Below the pieces are notes generated by a model. It ran no database searches, had not been told where the DNA came from, and saw only the letters and a program-made list of their open reading frames with translations. Positions 1 to 11,367 of a DNA stretch of 43,871 nucleotides are shown here, piece after piece; positions within the stretch are counted from its first letter, which is position 1, and each line of letters begins with the position of its first letter. Made by a program: the position numbers and the translations under genes. The DNA is from Protostelium mycophagum (taxonomy: Eukaryota; Evosea; Variosea; Protosteliida; Protosteliaceae), in the NCBI GenBank assembly GCA_002081555.1, contig MZNV01001597.1:1-43871 (forward strand). Reading direction: 5' to 3'.

Positions 1-1170
1 GTGATTAGAGCATATAAAGAAAAGTTGGAGTACCAATAAATTTGCTAGAAACTAGCCTTTAATGCATTTTAGGCACATCCCTCTGCAGTCTCTTGAGAAA
101 CACAATGCACGTGGTATAACTTGCTTCACCTTTCAGGTTCAGCAAGCTGGCAAGAGGTGTGCAGCAATTTCCCTAAGACTGCATAAAATGGGCTCTTAGT
201 GCATAAAAGCTTGTAAATACTTATAAAATATTAATATAGATTGTAAAGGTAAAAGAAAAGTGTGCATAAAGCATGCTCTAAGCAGACACAAAAAGAAATA
301 TAAAGACCACTTTGTGGTTCAGCAAGCAAGCAGGAGATGTGCAGAGATTTCTACTCAATCTGCATAAAGCATGCTCTGGGCACAAAAAAGCTTATAAATC
401 ATTGTCTAATTATTTGTCATAGTCTAAACACAATAATGCTTGCTCACCACTTTGTGGTTCAGCAAGCAAGCAGGTAGTGTGTAGAGATTTCCATCTAATC
501 TGCATAAAGCATGCTCTGGACACAAAAAAGCTTATAAATCATTGTCTAATTATTTGTCATAGTCTAATAAAGATGTGTGTAGATAATCTGCATAAAGCAT
601 GCTCTGAGCACACAAAAGCTTATAAATCATCCTCTAAATATTTGTTATAGTCTAATAAATATGTGTGTAGAAAGCATGCTCTTAGCAGATGACAACAGAA
701 ACACAACACTCAAGGCCCACCCATAAACCCTCATTAGCCTCTGCCTCTGTGAGGCATAGGCTACTATTTTTTAGTGTGCAGTGATTTCTACCCAGTCTGT
801 ATAAAGCATGCTCTAGGCACACAAAAGCTTATAAACGTTTTGCAGATAATTTACAAACAGATCACAGGAGGCAAGCATTGAGTGTGTGATGAGTTGTAGA
901 TAAATGCACTATAATACCTTCTTTTTATATGATGACAAGACACAAGGCCCACCCACAAACCCTTATTGGCCTCTGCCTATAAGGCACAAGCTACTATCTT
1001 TTATTGTGCAGCAATTTCCGCCCAGTCTGCATAAAGCATGCTCTGAGCACACAAAAGGTTACAAATGTTTTGTGGAGAATTTACAAACTGATCACAAGAA
1101 GCAAGCATTCAGTGTGTGTTGAGTTGTAGATAAATGCACTATAATAGCCTCTTTTTATATGATGAAGCAC
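1..1170. repeat. Array of diverged A+T-rich repeats
   Basis: No gene is visible here. A unit of roughly 95-145 bp recurs, with clear copies near 127-222, 309-403 and 449-543. Its core reads like GCATAAAGCATGCTCT followed shortly by AAAAGCTTATAAA. Shorter copies of the core lie near 261-285, 589-630, 671-688, 799-834 and 1029-1063. The last two sit inside a longer unit of about 230 bp present twice (about 711-940 and 943-1165), which starts at CAAGGCCCACCCA and ends at TTTTTATATGATGA. The core holds palindromes (AGCATGCT, AAGCTT). No transposase is visible, so this could be a minisatellite-like array or subterminal repeats of a non-autonomous element. Confidence 0.75.
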
Positions 1171-1301
1171 AAAATATTGGGCCAAAACATAGTCCATGAC
1201 GAAATGAATGAACAAAGCAAAGAATCGATTAATGGTTATTCTTTCCAGGAATGATTTCGATAATAGAGTGTCTTCTGCAGGAAAAGTTGTGCTCGAGGAA
1301 A

Positions 1302-1309
1302 TGACGTCA
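1302..1309. promoter_or_regulatory. CRE-like palindrome TGACGTCA upstream of the F-box/MORN gene
   Basis: A perfect TGACGTCA, the consensus bound by CREB/ATF-type bZIP factors, lies 68 bp before the ATG of the F-box/MORN gene. Promoter use is inferred from position only; an 8-bp palindrome can occur by chance. Confidence 0.3.
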
Positions 1310-1376
1310 TGAGAGGGATGTAATTTGGTGATACTTACGTCAAATCAAAGGAAAAAGCTCCTCGAAACGAAACCTC

Positions 1377-3236
1377 ATGGAATGGGACTCAGACGCTCAC
1401 GATGGCCTAGATGCAGAAGATTCTGGAAATGAGGTACGAGAATCTTTCCAGTTAAGTCTCGATCGAAGTCTATGCCCTGCACCGGTTGATCTCTTTCAGT
1501 TAAAGACACCATTGAGGGTTTGGAAAGATAGCCAAGATGATAACACGACAACCCGAGATCTCCCAACCACTCTCACTGAGAGGAAAATAGGTAACATGTG
1601 AAGATAGTAAAACCTGACTCTGATTAATAGGGACTCTGGAAAGACTTTTATCTTCTATCGAACAGATATCCAGTGAATCACAAATAGAAACAAATTCTTG
1701 CGAAATCTTACAAAAGATACAAAAGGAATTGGAGGATCTAAAAGAATCTATACAACGTGCAAAGGCTTTTTTACAGTTTTCTGAGGTAAGAAATCTTTAC
1801 TCAACCCTTGGTCCTTCATTGAGATGAGACATCCATTTATTTCGCAATCTCGTCATGCACAGTGGCCCATATAACAATACAGCCTTGCTCAAATAAATTG
1901 TAGACACATGTTGCCTTTGGAAATACTGGCGCAGGATATTTCAGTGTTCTACCAGTAGAGATTAAGACACAAATATTTCACATGTTACCCGTGCTCGATG
2001 CTGTCCATCTTGCGCGGTGCAGCAGGGAGTGGATGAAAATACCCGAGGATCCAAAATACTGGCAGAAAATGTGCCATAGAGATTTTCCACAAGAAAAAAG
2101 ACCTGAGCATCGGTCATGGAAATGGTTATATCAATGCCATTATGTGAGTTCTCCATTAAATACACTTCATCATGTCTCTGCATGCGATGCCACCAAATTT
2201 ACTGTCGGAATACAAAGACGGTATCTCATGTTAAAATTTACTTTCATTAATATAGGCTTTGCCGAAAAGTAAAAGGCTTGTTGATTTAGCTCTATAGGTG
2301 CAGATATAATGATATCTTAGGTAAATTTCAAGCAAGTGCACAGAAGCACACCTGGGACTTTCCTCTTACCTGATGGACATAAATATATTGGTGATTGGAA
2401 GGACAGCCTGAGGCACGGCTACGGTGTATTCTTCTGGACAGATGGCAGAAGATATGAGGGTATCATCCAATATCAAAGAAATGAAGTCTTCTAATAAAAT
2501 GCGAAGGTGAATGGCGGGACGATAAGCGCAATATATATGGGAGATACACATACCCTGACGGTACATCCTATGAGGGACAATGGAAAGACGACAAGAGGAA
2601 CGGGATTGGCACTTACAGCTGGCCGGACGGAAGGCAGTACACAGGGCAGTGGGATAATCATAGGAAGAACGGACAAGGTGTACACGTCTGGCCTGATGGT
2701 TCCAGGTTAATTTTTGGATTGAATGATGGTTGATGATGTATTGTAATATTAAGATGAATAGGTATACTGGGCAATGGAAAGATGGTTCCAGGAATGGGAA
2801 AGGAACATTCTATTGGGATAATGGGAGGTATAGATGAAGCTAGTTAGTACACATAGAATTCACATCAAATAGATATTATCAAGGAGAATGGGAAAATGGA
2901 AAGACAAAGGGAATAGGAGCATTCATATGGAATGATGGGGATAAATATATTGGGGAGGTGAGTGATCGTTGATTAATATCTCCTCACAGAGAATAGTGGT
3001 TCAAAGGATGTAGATACGGAAAAGGGAAGCTTGTGAGGAGTGATGGGAGTGTCTACAATCAAGAATGGAAAGAGCAGAGGTTCGAAAAACACAACAAGGG
3101 CAACACACAAGATATGGACCATCAAAGGACCGAAGACAATAAGAGGATTATCGAGAATAGAGATAAGATGAATAATATCCTCAACACCAAGGAAGAAGTT
3201 GAAGAGCCAAAGAATAAGAGGCAGAAGACATATTAA
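1377..3236 (+). CDS. F-box protein with C-terminal MORN repeats
   Basis: A multi-exon gene. The first exon (1377 to about 1590) opens with an acidic segment, MEWDSDAHDGLDAEDSGNE. A predicted coiled coil follows (about 1630-1783, SSIEQISSESQIETNSCEI onward). Then comes an F-box-like block (about 1950-2140, LPVEIKTQIFHMLPVLDAV, then LARCSREW). From about 2350 there are seven or eight MORN repeats of the type YEGQWKDDKRNGIGTYSWPDG. The tail is basic and ends KNKRQKTY. MORN repeats commonly act in membrane association or scaffolding, and F-boxes bind SKP1 in SCF ubiquitin ligases, so an SCF substrate adaptor is plausible. The intron before the MORN block (2142 to about 2331) is about 190 nt, long for this genome. 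One MORN exon has an identical partial copy at 16629-16765. The stop lies 23 bp from the convergent DUF427 stop. Confidence 0.8.
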
Positions 3237-3259
3237 ACATGTACTATAACGGTATTTTA

Positions 3260-4027
3260 TTACCAGAATTCGGTACCTCTGGGACCCTTTATGCCTTTAG
3301 AACCACCATCAATCCAACTGTTTACCCATCCTATATTGATCAGTATTGGTACACATCACCAAGAATACCTCCATAAAAGTCACTTTGCTGTGCTTGTGCC
3401 TGTTCACCATCCACAAAACAAGCATCCATCTTCGAAGGATAGAAGCATACCTGGATCAACTGTTTCAGGGTTGGTGCTTGTCACTTCGACTCACGTGATT
3501 TTTTATTGCGGAGAATCTGCTGGAAGGATCTTTGTAGAACCAACAGGCTTTCTTTGTCTCCTTTCCATTTACTCTCAGGTCATAATAAGAAGCTGCTCCT
3601 TTCCACTCACAGAAAGAGCGTGAATCTACCAATTTGCTCAGCTTCGCCAGTGATGTTGCAGATAAATACCAGATTCGGTGAAGAACTCCATGCGAATGTC
3701 CTTTGGTGGAATGTAGTAGGTCGGAGGATGACTTGTCTCTAAGACACGATACGCTTCATTTGAATCTGCTATCACCTCACCATTGAAAACCACCTTGACA
3801 CTGAAGATTCAATAAGTCGCGTGCCTAACTCAGAGCAATATACTTATAGTCTACTGGTTCGCAGGCGGGTGGTCTGTAAGCTTCAGAATGACAATGACAT
3901 TAACAGATAAGCAACAACACCTTGGATAGTTCCAGACAAGTTCTGTGGGGTGTTTATTTGCCATATTTCTTCGTCCAATAACACGACTTTTGATGTGAAT
4001 GTTCTTGAGGGTTTTCGTCACCAACAT
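3260..4027 (-). CDS. DUF427-family protein
   Basis: Read on the minus strand, six exons joined by introns of about 38-47 nt give a protein of roughly 180 residues. Diagnostic DUF427 segments are VVFNGEVIADSNEAYRVLE, TSHPPTYYIPPKDIRMEFF, CEWKGAASYYDLRVNG and a C-terminal GPRGTEFW. The family is common in bacteria and fungi; its biochemical role is not established. The start is set at the ATG at 4027; another in-frame ATG at 4045 would add six residues. The stop TAA lies inside AATAAA (3256-3261), so the 3' UTR must be very short. The gene is divergent from importin beta, with about 134 bp between start codons. Confidence 0.85.
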
Positions 4028-4079
4028 GGAATTTGGATCATTCAATTGGTCTTATTTTGTTGTAGACACCGAAGGTTCC

Positions 4080-4088
4080 TTTCCCGCC
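4080..4088. promoter_or_regulatory. E2F-like TTTCCCGCC element in a divergent promoter
   Basis: TTTCCCGCC matches the E2F/DP consensus. It sits in the roughly 134-bp gap between the divergent DUF427 and importin beta start codons. A related CTTCCCGCC occurs near 21838, upstream of the small ORF at 21924. Function is inferred from sequence and position only. Confidence 0.3.
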
Positions 4089-4161
4089 ACAAATTCTGTC
4101 TACGTTTTTGAGACTTCGACCTTCGGTGAGAATTTGATCAGATCAGCATTACCCAGCCAAA

Positions 4162-7100
4162 ATGGATCCTGAACAGTTCGCCCTTGTTTTGAACAATTCA
4201 CAGAACCCTCTTGGTACTCAAATTGCTTAAGATGTAATTTATTCACACCTTCAGACGCCAATGCCAGAGCACAATCTGAGGCAGTTTTGACACAGTTCAG
4301 AGAGCAGAACTATGTTGGTATCAATCGTCAAAGCTTCTCACTAATTAAGTCCAGCCACAATATGCCCTCGCCCTCGCTCAACAGTTGTCAAACCCACAGT
4401 CCTCTGAACAGATCAGATCAGTGGCTGGTTTGATCCTCAAGAACACTCTCACTTCCAAGGTGATTGCCCTTTTTTCTCTGTTACTTTTCTCAATGTCGAT
4501 AGGATCTCAGCCAAAGGCAAGCACTCGCTCAGAAGTGGTTGAGTGTACCAGAGGCCACACGAACTGAAATCAAGAATCTTTCAGTTATGACACTCTCAAG
4601 TCCAAGCCAAGCCGCTCGTGGTCCAGCCGCTCAGACTGTTGCATACATCGCCTCCATTGAGTTACCCCACAAAGCGTGGCCAGGTCTCATCGAAGGATTA
4701 TTGGAGAAGATCAGCTCTACAGAAGATGATTTTCAAAGAAGAGCCATCCTAGAGACCTTGGGCTACATCTGCGAGGAGACAGTACGTAAAACTTGGGAAT
4801 AAGTTTCTTAACTTTATACCCAGGATCCAACAGTGCTCTCACAACAATCGAACAATATATTGACCGCCGTCTGCAAAGGCATGGGCGGAAACAATTCCGT
4901 AGACGTCACTCTCGCTGCTTGCAGAGCCCTATTGAACACTCTTGAATTCATAAAGGCCAACTTCGATAGAGAAGCAGAGAGGTCATACATCATGACCGTC
5001 CTGTGCGAGTGCTGTGGCAACAAGGATGTCAAGGTCAGAGTTGTCGCCATGGAATGTCTCGTCAAGGTCGCACAATTGTACTACGACAAGCTACCACAGT
5101 ACATCCAAACAATATTTGCTGTAAGTACTTATAACAATGAATAAATCAACTCAATTAACCAGATCACTCTTCGATTTATTAAAGAAGACGACGAGAGTGT
5201 GGCTCTTCAAGCCATCGAGTTCTGGTCCACGATATGTGATGAGGAATTAGACATTGCCTTTGAAGCTGAGGAGGGTTACGAGGAGGAACCAAGAACTTCA
5301 CACAGATTTATTCATGGAGCTCTCGGCTATATCGCTCCAGTCATGACCGATTGCCTCACAAAGCAGGTAGATATCTTGTCAACATAACTCATCTGATTTT
5401 ACCAAGGACGACGAACCAGATGAGGACTTGTGGACAATCGCTACAGCTGCTGCTACGTGTCTCTCGCTCATCACTAACGTTGTTGAGGATGATATAGTAC
5501 CCCACGTTCTACCTTTCATAGAACAGAACATTCAGTCCACGAACTGGAAGTTTAAGGAAGCTGCCACTCTTGCGTTTGGTGAGATCAAATCTAAATACTT
5601 ACTGATGTACTCACTCTGTGTAGGTGCTATTCTTGAGGGTCCAAAGGAGAAACTTAAGCCACTCATCGTTCATGCCTTGCCTCTTTTACTAGTCCACATG
5701 AACGACCCGAATGTGTACGTCAAGGATACAACTGCCTGGACAATCGGACGTGTCTGCCAATTACATGGATCTATTGTGGCTTCAGGATTACAACACGTCA
5801 TGCAGACTCTTCTCAGGGGCTTATCAGATTCTTCAAGAGTCGCCAGTTACGTCTGCTTTGCCCTGCATAATCTATTCGACACATTCCAAGCAGAGAGCGG
5901 ACAGCCCACCGGTGCTCTCTCGCCCTACTTCAATACCACATTGACTGGACTCGCCCAAGTGACTTCTCGCGCTGATGGAGACGAGTACAACCTCCGTACT
6001 TCTGCCTACGAGACCATCGCCGTGCTTATCAGCGCAGCACCAAATGATTGTCTCGAAACCACCAAGTCTGCGATCGAACACTTTATCAATACATTTAGAT
6101 CCACCCTCCCAAGGGCAAGTACTGTTTTATTCACAGTTGTCTCACCAGACCAGGGCTCCAGTATGAACAACGAGCTCAGAAACGAGCTCCAATCTTCATT
6201 ATGTGGTGTATTCCAGGCCGTCATTCGTAGGCTCGGTAGATCCGATTTGGAACCATTCAAAGACAAATTCATGGAGTGCTTCCTCAGCGTACCAAACAGC
6301 CACGACAGATTTACTACCGCCTCTGAAGATGCCCTCATCTCCGTGAGCGCCTTAGCTAATGGTGAGTTAATAGTCGATCTTATTCATCTGAAAATTTTTA
6401 GTCATTGAGGCTGACTTCGAGCGATACGTCCCCAATCTCATGCCATTCCTTCTTGCCGGATTGAAGAATTTCGAAGACTACACGACTTGTGCTGTGTCTG
6501 TCGGATTGGTTGGAGACATCTGCCGTGCCATCAACAAGAAGATCTCCCCCTTCTGTGACGATATCGTATCTCTCTTATTCACCGATCTTCAGAACTCTCA
6601 GCTTCATCGAGATGTGAAGCCACCAATTTTATCCTGCTTTGGGGACATCGCTCTGGCCATTGGGGGTGACTTTGTGAAGTACCTTCCACACGTTATGACA
6701 ATGCTACAACAAGCATCTCTTACCAAGGTGGACACCAAAGACTACGATCTCGTCGATTATCTCAACCAATTGAGAGATGGAATCTTGGAGGCATATACCG
6801 GTATCATCGTTGGACTCAAGGAGTCAGCACCAGACCATGTACTTCAGTACGTGCCGGGCATTCTGCAGTTTATCAATTTTGTGTGGCAGGACCCCACGAA
6901 GTCCGATTCAGTTATCAAGGGAATTGTTGGTCTCATCGGGTATATGTTTTTTTCACATCAACACTGAACAATTGCAGAGATATCGCGAGTGCATATGGCA
7001 CTAAGGTATCGCAGCAATACAGCGACCCAGTCATCAAGAACATCGTCATGGAGTCCTGCAAGGTTAGAACTACTATCATTAATGTCAAATCTAAGACTTT

Positions 7101-7220
7101 TGCAGAACCAGGACAGCGACATTCAGGAACTCGCTCAATGGGTCAAGGATGTAAGTAGATGCAAGAACTTGATCACGTCTAAAACATTCACAGCTTCTTC
7201 AGAAAATCATTCGCGGTTAA
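4162..7220 (+). CDS. KPNB1: Importin subunit beta-1 (karyopherin beta)
   Basis: Twelve exons: 4162-4213, 4255-4313, 4355-4459, 4503-4781, 4824-5120, 5163-5366, 5407-5578, 5624-6361, 6402-6939, 6978-7062, 7106-7150 and 7194-7220. They join in frame to about 866 residues, close to the 876 of human KPNB1. The product is a HEAT-repeat solenoid that carries importin-alpha/cargo through nuclear pores and is released by Ran-GTP. Recognisable segments are an N-terminal NARAQSEAVLTQF, IRSVAGLILKNTL, an acidic loop EDDVALQ-type turn, TAWTIGRVCQLHGSI and GLIGDIASAYG near the C terminus. Introns are 39-45 nt. The segment 6115-6153, preceded by AGG and starting GCAAGT, could be an in-frame GC-AG intron of 39 nt; removing it gives about 853 residues. 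The start codon is the first ATG with the conserved N terminus MDPEQFALVLNNSQNP. Confidence 0.95.
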
Positions 7221-7436
7221 GTCTGGCGTGCTCGTAAGAACAAGGATCTTATAGGGTATTTATACCCCATAGCAATAGGGTGAATAGGATAGTTTTCAAA
7301 ATAAACCCATAGCCATAGTGATAGATATACAAAACACAATCATATAACACATAACCAAATTATTCATCGAAACTATTAAATAAAAAGTGAATTGTACAAT
7401 GTTCCAAATCATCTCCCAAGTTTATAGTTGTATTGT

Positions 7437-10400
7437 TTATTCTGTATGTGATCTGCGTGTCGATAAACCACCAAGGATTGCATCAGTTACACCAAATAAT
7501 ACAAATTGTATCAAGATGAACGCGTTTGCAATGGCAAAATGAGATATAGACATCCCAATATCCTTCCAAGATCCTGAGGTAATTAATCATCTCTTGAAAT
7601 AACGATAATTACCGCTATCTTTGACCAGAAAGAAGAAGGTCAATGACATGATGTCTGAGAAAGCCACCACGAGTAAGAAAGTTCCTCCCTCAAACACTCC
7701 GATCCTCCTATTGATCACCCGGAACACCAAAGCAACAGACAAAAACGGCAGAATAACCTGTTTAAATTATTTCTTTTCGAGGATGTGCAAAAGGATGAAG
7801 AGATGTTCTCACCTTGTATATCAATATTGCTGACATCATAAAGGGATCAAATACTGTGATGAACCGAAAAGATGAAGATATCTCAAATGATGTCACAGAT
7901 GCGATGTTGCCAGCCCCAAAGAAAGCCACAAATCCTATGCTGATTTGAGTCAAAATCCCAAACATCAAACCCCACCAAAAAACAACTGGGTGAAGTCAGT
8001 AGAAGTCAGTAGAATCTAATCAGAATGAAATGAGATCTTACGTATAATACACTGCTCCTGATATCATTTACACCCATCTTTTGCAATGATTGACCCTCCC
8101 TTGAATGCTGCTCTACAAGCAGCCACATAATCAAGGTGACATATAATGATGTGTAAAATAGTGGTTCAAATCTGTTGAATGAAGGGAGAACCGTTATAAT
8201 ATGAGAACAAGAATCTAATCTTTTGGATACGAGATGCTGAGTAGTATATAGATGGGTGACGTACATATAAATATAGAGCTCAACGTCTCCAAGTAATACG
8301 TAGGGGGCCGACTAAGTAAGAAGAAGGAGGATACTGCTGCTGTTATGATGATATGGAATAAATACGTACATAGTGTCATCCAGCTGGTGATCTGATTGAT
8401 GATCGGAAGCCCTTGCTTACTCTGTAAACTGCTCTCGGTGATGTACAAGTTGATAACTGATAGTGGGACTAACATAATCTACAATTATTTCACTTGATGG
8501 ATTGTCATTTGACTCACCTTAATATAATGACTGAAGCCTTTAATTGGATGATATCTCTCATTAAATAAGGAATAGTATATTTTCCTTGTCGACATAATTG
8601 ATAGAATGGTCATGATGGAACCTTTTTACATTTATTCATAGACTTTAATAACCTTCACCATTTGATTCGCGACTAAAAAAATAAATTGTTTACCTGCGAG
8701 TAATAGAAGAGGCATATTATCACCATAGTCAGCGGGCAATAAGGGGAATACTGCGGTAAGCATACAGGATAATAACCATAATATGTTGACGTTATGTCTA
8801 GGATTAGATAATATCGGCCATATCCCTATCATCACGAATGCAATGGATAATACTTCCCGGTGGAAGAAGCTTATTGCCACTATCTCAACCACAGCTACAC
8901 GAATAAGCACATCTATATTTTGTAAATATTTACCTAAGGCTATCATCAAACTGATCCATTGGTTGAATTCAATACCCTTGATGTACACCCATAAGAATAT
9001 CTTCTTCTGTGATATTATTCGATCTTTGTTGACGGTTTATTATATATACTATATAGTGATACCTGATAGATGGATGTCCAGAAGTATATGGGGAACAGGA
9101 AATAACAATAATATAATATGGGGGATGATTCCAAGAAAAGGTAGATGCAGCACAGTATATATACTATTATTCCACTATAATAAACCTATATTCTTTTAAC
9201 AGAGCTAATATGTGAACCTTACATGATCTTGGTTGTTATCGTCATCTTCGTGGTGAGTGGTGTAATTCAATAGAATGAAGAGGGATACATAAGCAATCCA
9301 GCCTATATATCCGATACTTATCACTGACATCAGCATCATCCAATCATACCTCCTCAATGTTATACTCTACATTCTCATAACTTTTACTCACGTTTGGAAA
9401 TAATAAAGTCCTTCTACACTCAATTCAATCACTCTTCTGCATTTATCTTCTGCTTCCTGGGGAAAGATTGTTACCATTATCATCCTTATATAGAAACATA
9501 CCTGGTACTCCTCCTTATTAATGAATGTATCAATATCCATAAATATCTTGTCACTCTCAGCGAGTGCAGTAAAGGGTCTGAAGAATAATGATGTCCGCTC
9601 TTTTGTGTCTGTCACATTTGAATATCTCCATCATTTGTGTGTATATCAAAATAAATGAATGCAAGCAACCTGACTTCAGTTTAAATTGAGCGAACACTTG
9701 GTGAGCATTTGCTCGCATATATGATGATTTATGTATGTCACTCGTATTGAGATAGTCCAAAGGAAGTACTCCCACTGAATTCATTGGTATCGGGATCCCA
9801 ATAATGCTACTCTATATCCCATCATTATCAACATATACATATATTATATAATCACCATCAGTGGTGCTATATCTGCTTGATGAATGTCCATCCTATTGTA
9901 CTGATTCAAGCACCATTGTTCTGGTGTGTCTTCTATACGCTCATCGACTCTCATGTTATTCCTATTCTTACTGGAGTATTTGTTCTGTGGCCTATTTATT
10001 CCACTACCCCATGCTATAATCGGTGTCTCTGTATTACTCTTCTCTCCATCACCATGACTACCTATATCCATTTATCATATTCTTATTTTGGTAAAGTTCA
10101 CCTTTATTGCTCATACCATGGTCTGCAGTAAATACGAATGCAGTCTCTTCATCCTTGTAATAATCCTTGAATAATTGATCTACTCTCTTTATGCCAGCAT
10201 CCACTAATCTAATATTGTCGTAATACTCCTTCGAATAAGGTCTGTGTGCGTGACCGTTTGTATCGATTCCTATTCCTCTATTGATATTTTACTGATCTTT
10301 TATACGTACCTAAAAGGTGAAGAAAGAATATGATCTTGTCTTTGTTGAGTAGGTGGGCCAATGTTTCGTTCACTTTCGCTCTTTCAAACAAATTCTTCAC

Positions 10401-11132
10401 TTTTTCAAAGACCCAAGTGTCCAGTTGACTACCATCTACATCGGTATGTCTCAGTACACACTCATTATAGACTCTTATATTCTCTGTAGCTGAAATTAAC
10501 CTGATCATCACCTGCTCCAAAATCCTCTGCCTCAGCATCGTACATCTCGGCCTCCATGTGGTTGACCTTATCTTTAAACATTGGTAATATATCGGGTGAA
10601 CCGTAGGACCAGACGTAACGACTCTCATTGAACACCGAATCAAACTCTACAGGATTACTCTTCCAACCTAACACAGTAAGACTGTGAATTTAGCTTCGTG
10701 AAGATTGGAGGGCATCCTGTGCTGCAAACTCCATCATAAACAAGCAGTACCTTTCGTGACGGCAGAAACGTCCTCATAAAAGCCAGCAATGAGTGCAACA
10801 TGCCCTGGTCGAGACTCTGTTGGGACTCTGGTGTGACTGACGCCAAAAGAGCCTTGTTCTTCGATGATCCTTCTCAGAAAGGGTGCCCTACTCTCTTTTG
10901 TCTGTTCATCCACTTCAAAAAGCTTATCTGCGCGGAGACCATCCCCTTCACAGGTTAACTTCGAGGAGGACCAAGTCTTACCAACAATCAGGACTAATCT
11001 CTTTGCGGGAGCTTGTTTTGTGTATTCATAAGGTGTCATCCCATGAACAAGGGGGGTTCGAAAGTAGATGTCGAAAATCGATAAGAGATAGACACAATGG
11101 AAAATGACACCCAAGATGATCAATTTCCTCAT
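7437..11132 (-). CDS. PIGN: GPI ethanolamine phosphate transferase 1 (PIG-N/Mcd4)
   Basis: PIG-N adds ethanolamine phosphate to the first mannose of the GPI-anchor precursor in the ER membrane. The N terminus has a signal-anchor followed by [15 protein letters not shown]. The alkaline-phosphatase-like lumenal domain is readable: GDGLRAD (metal-site Asp), [20 protein letters not shown] (catalytic Thr region), [42 protein letters not shown] and ADIAPLM. Multiple membrane segments follow between about 9400 and 7440, ending with [20 protein letters not shown] and FDPFMMSAI, which are typical of the PIG-N C terminus. There are many introns, one of 36 nt between VLIV and GDGLRAD. The start at 11132 (MRKLIILGV) is preferred over 11174 because it directly precedes the signal-anchor. 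The stop TAA lies inside AATAAA at 7436-7441. Confidence 0.93.
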
Positions 11133-11367
11133 TCGGTTCGTGTCTCCCTCATGTTGTCCTCTGAGAGTAAACATAAAAAATGTTGCGTTGATGTTGATTT
11201 GACCCCAATTTTTTGTTCTTCTTTTACGGAAAAATCAAGAAAGACATCACGGATCATTTTGCGATGCTCAAAATCAAGAAATCAATATGGAGACAACACA
11301 CACAGATGCACCACCCACCTGCAGTAAGACACTTTCCTTCCGATAGATCTGATCATTTGCAGAAACG

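Noticed and set aside
1300-1310. TGACGTCA as part of a CRE regulon
   Set aside because: Only one copy sits at a promoter; the copy near 30240 (GATGACGTCATAC) is inside the RRP9 gene, so no regulon is supported.
2708-2760. Possible C/D snoRNA in a MORN-gene intron (TGATGATG like a C box)
   Set aside because: No matching D box CTGA or terminal stem was found, and the intron is too short.
3291-3623. Plus-strand 110-codon ORF
   Set aside because: It lies antisense to DUF427 exons, whose conserved motifs and introns fix the coding strand as minus.
8783-9199. Plus-strand 138-codon ORF
   Set aside because: It is antisense to the membrane part of PIG-N and has no recognisable domain.
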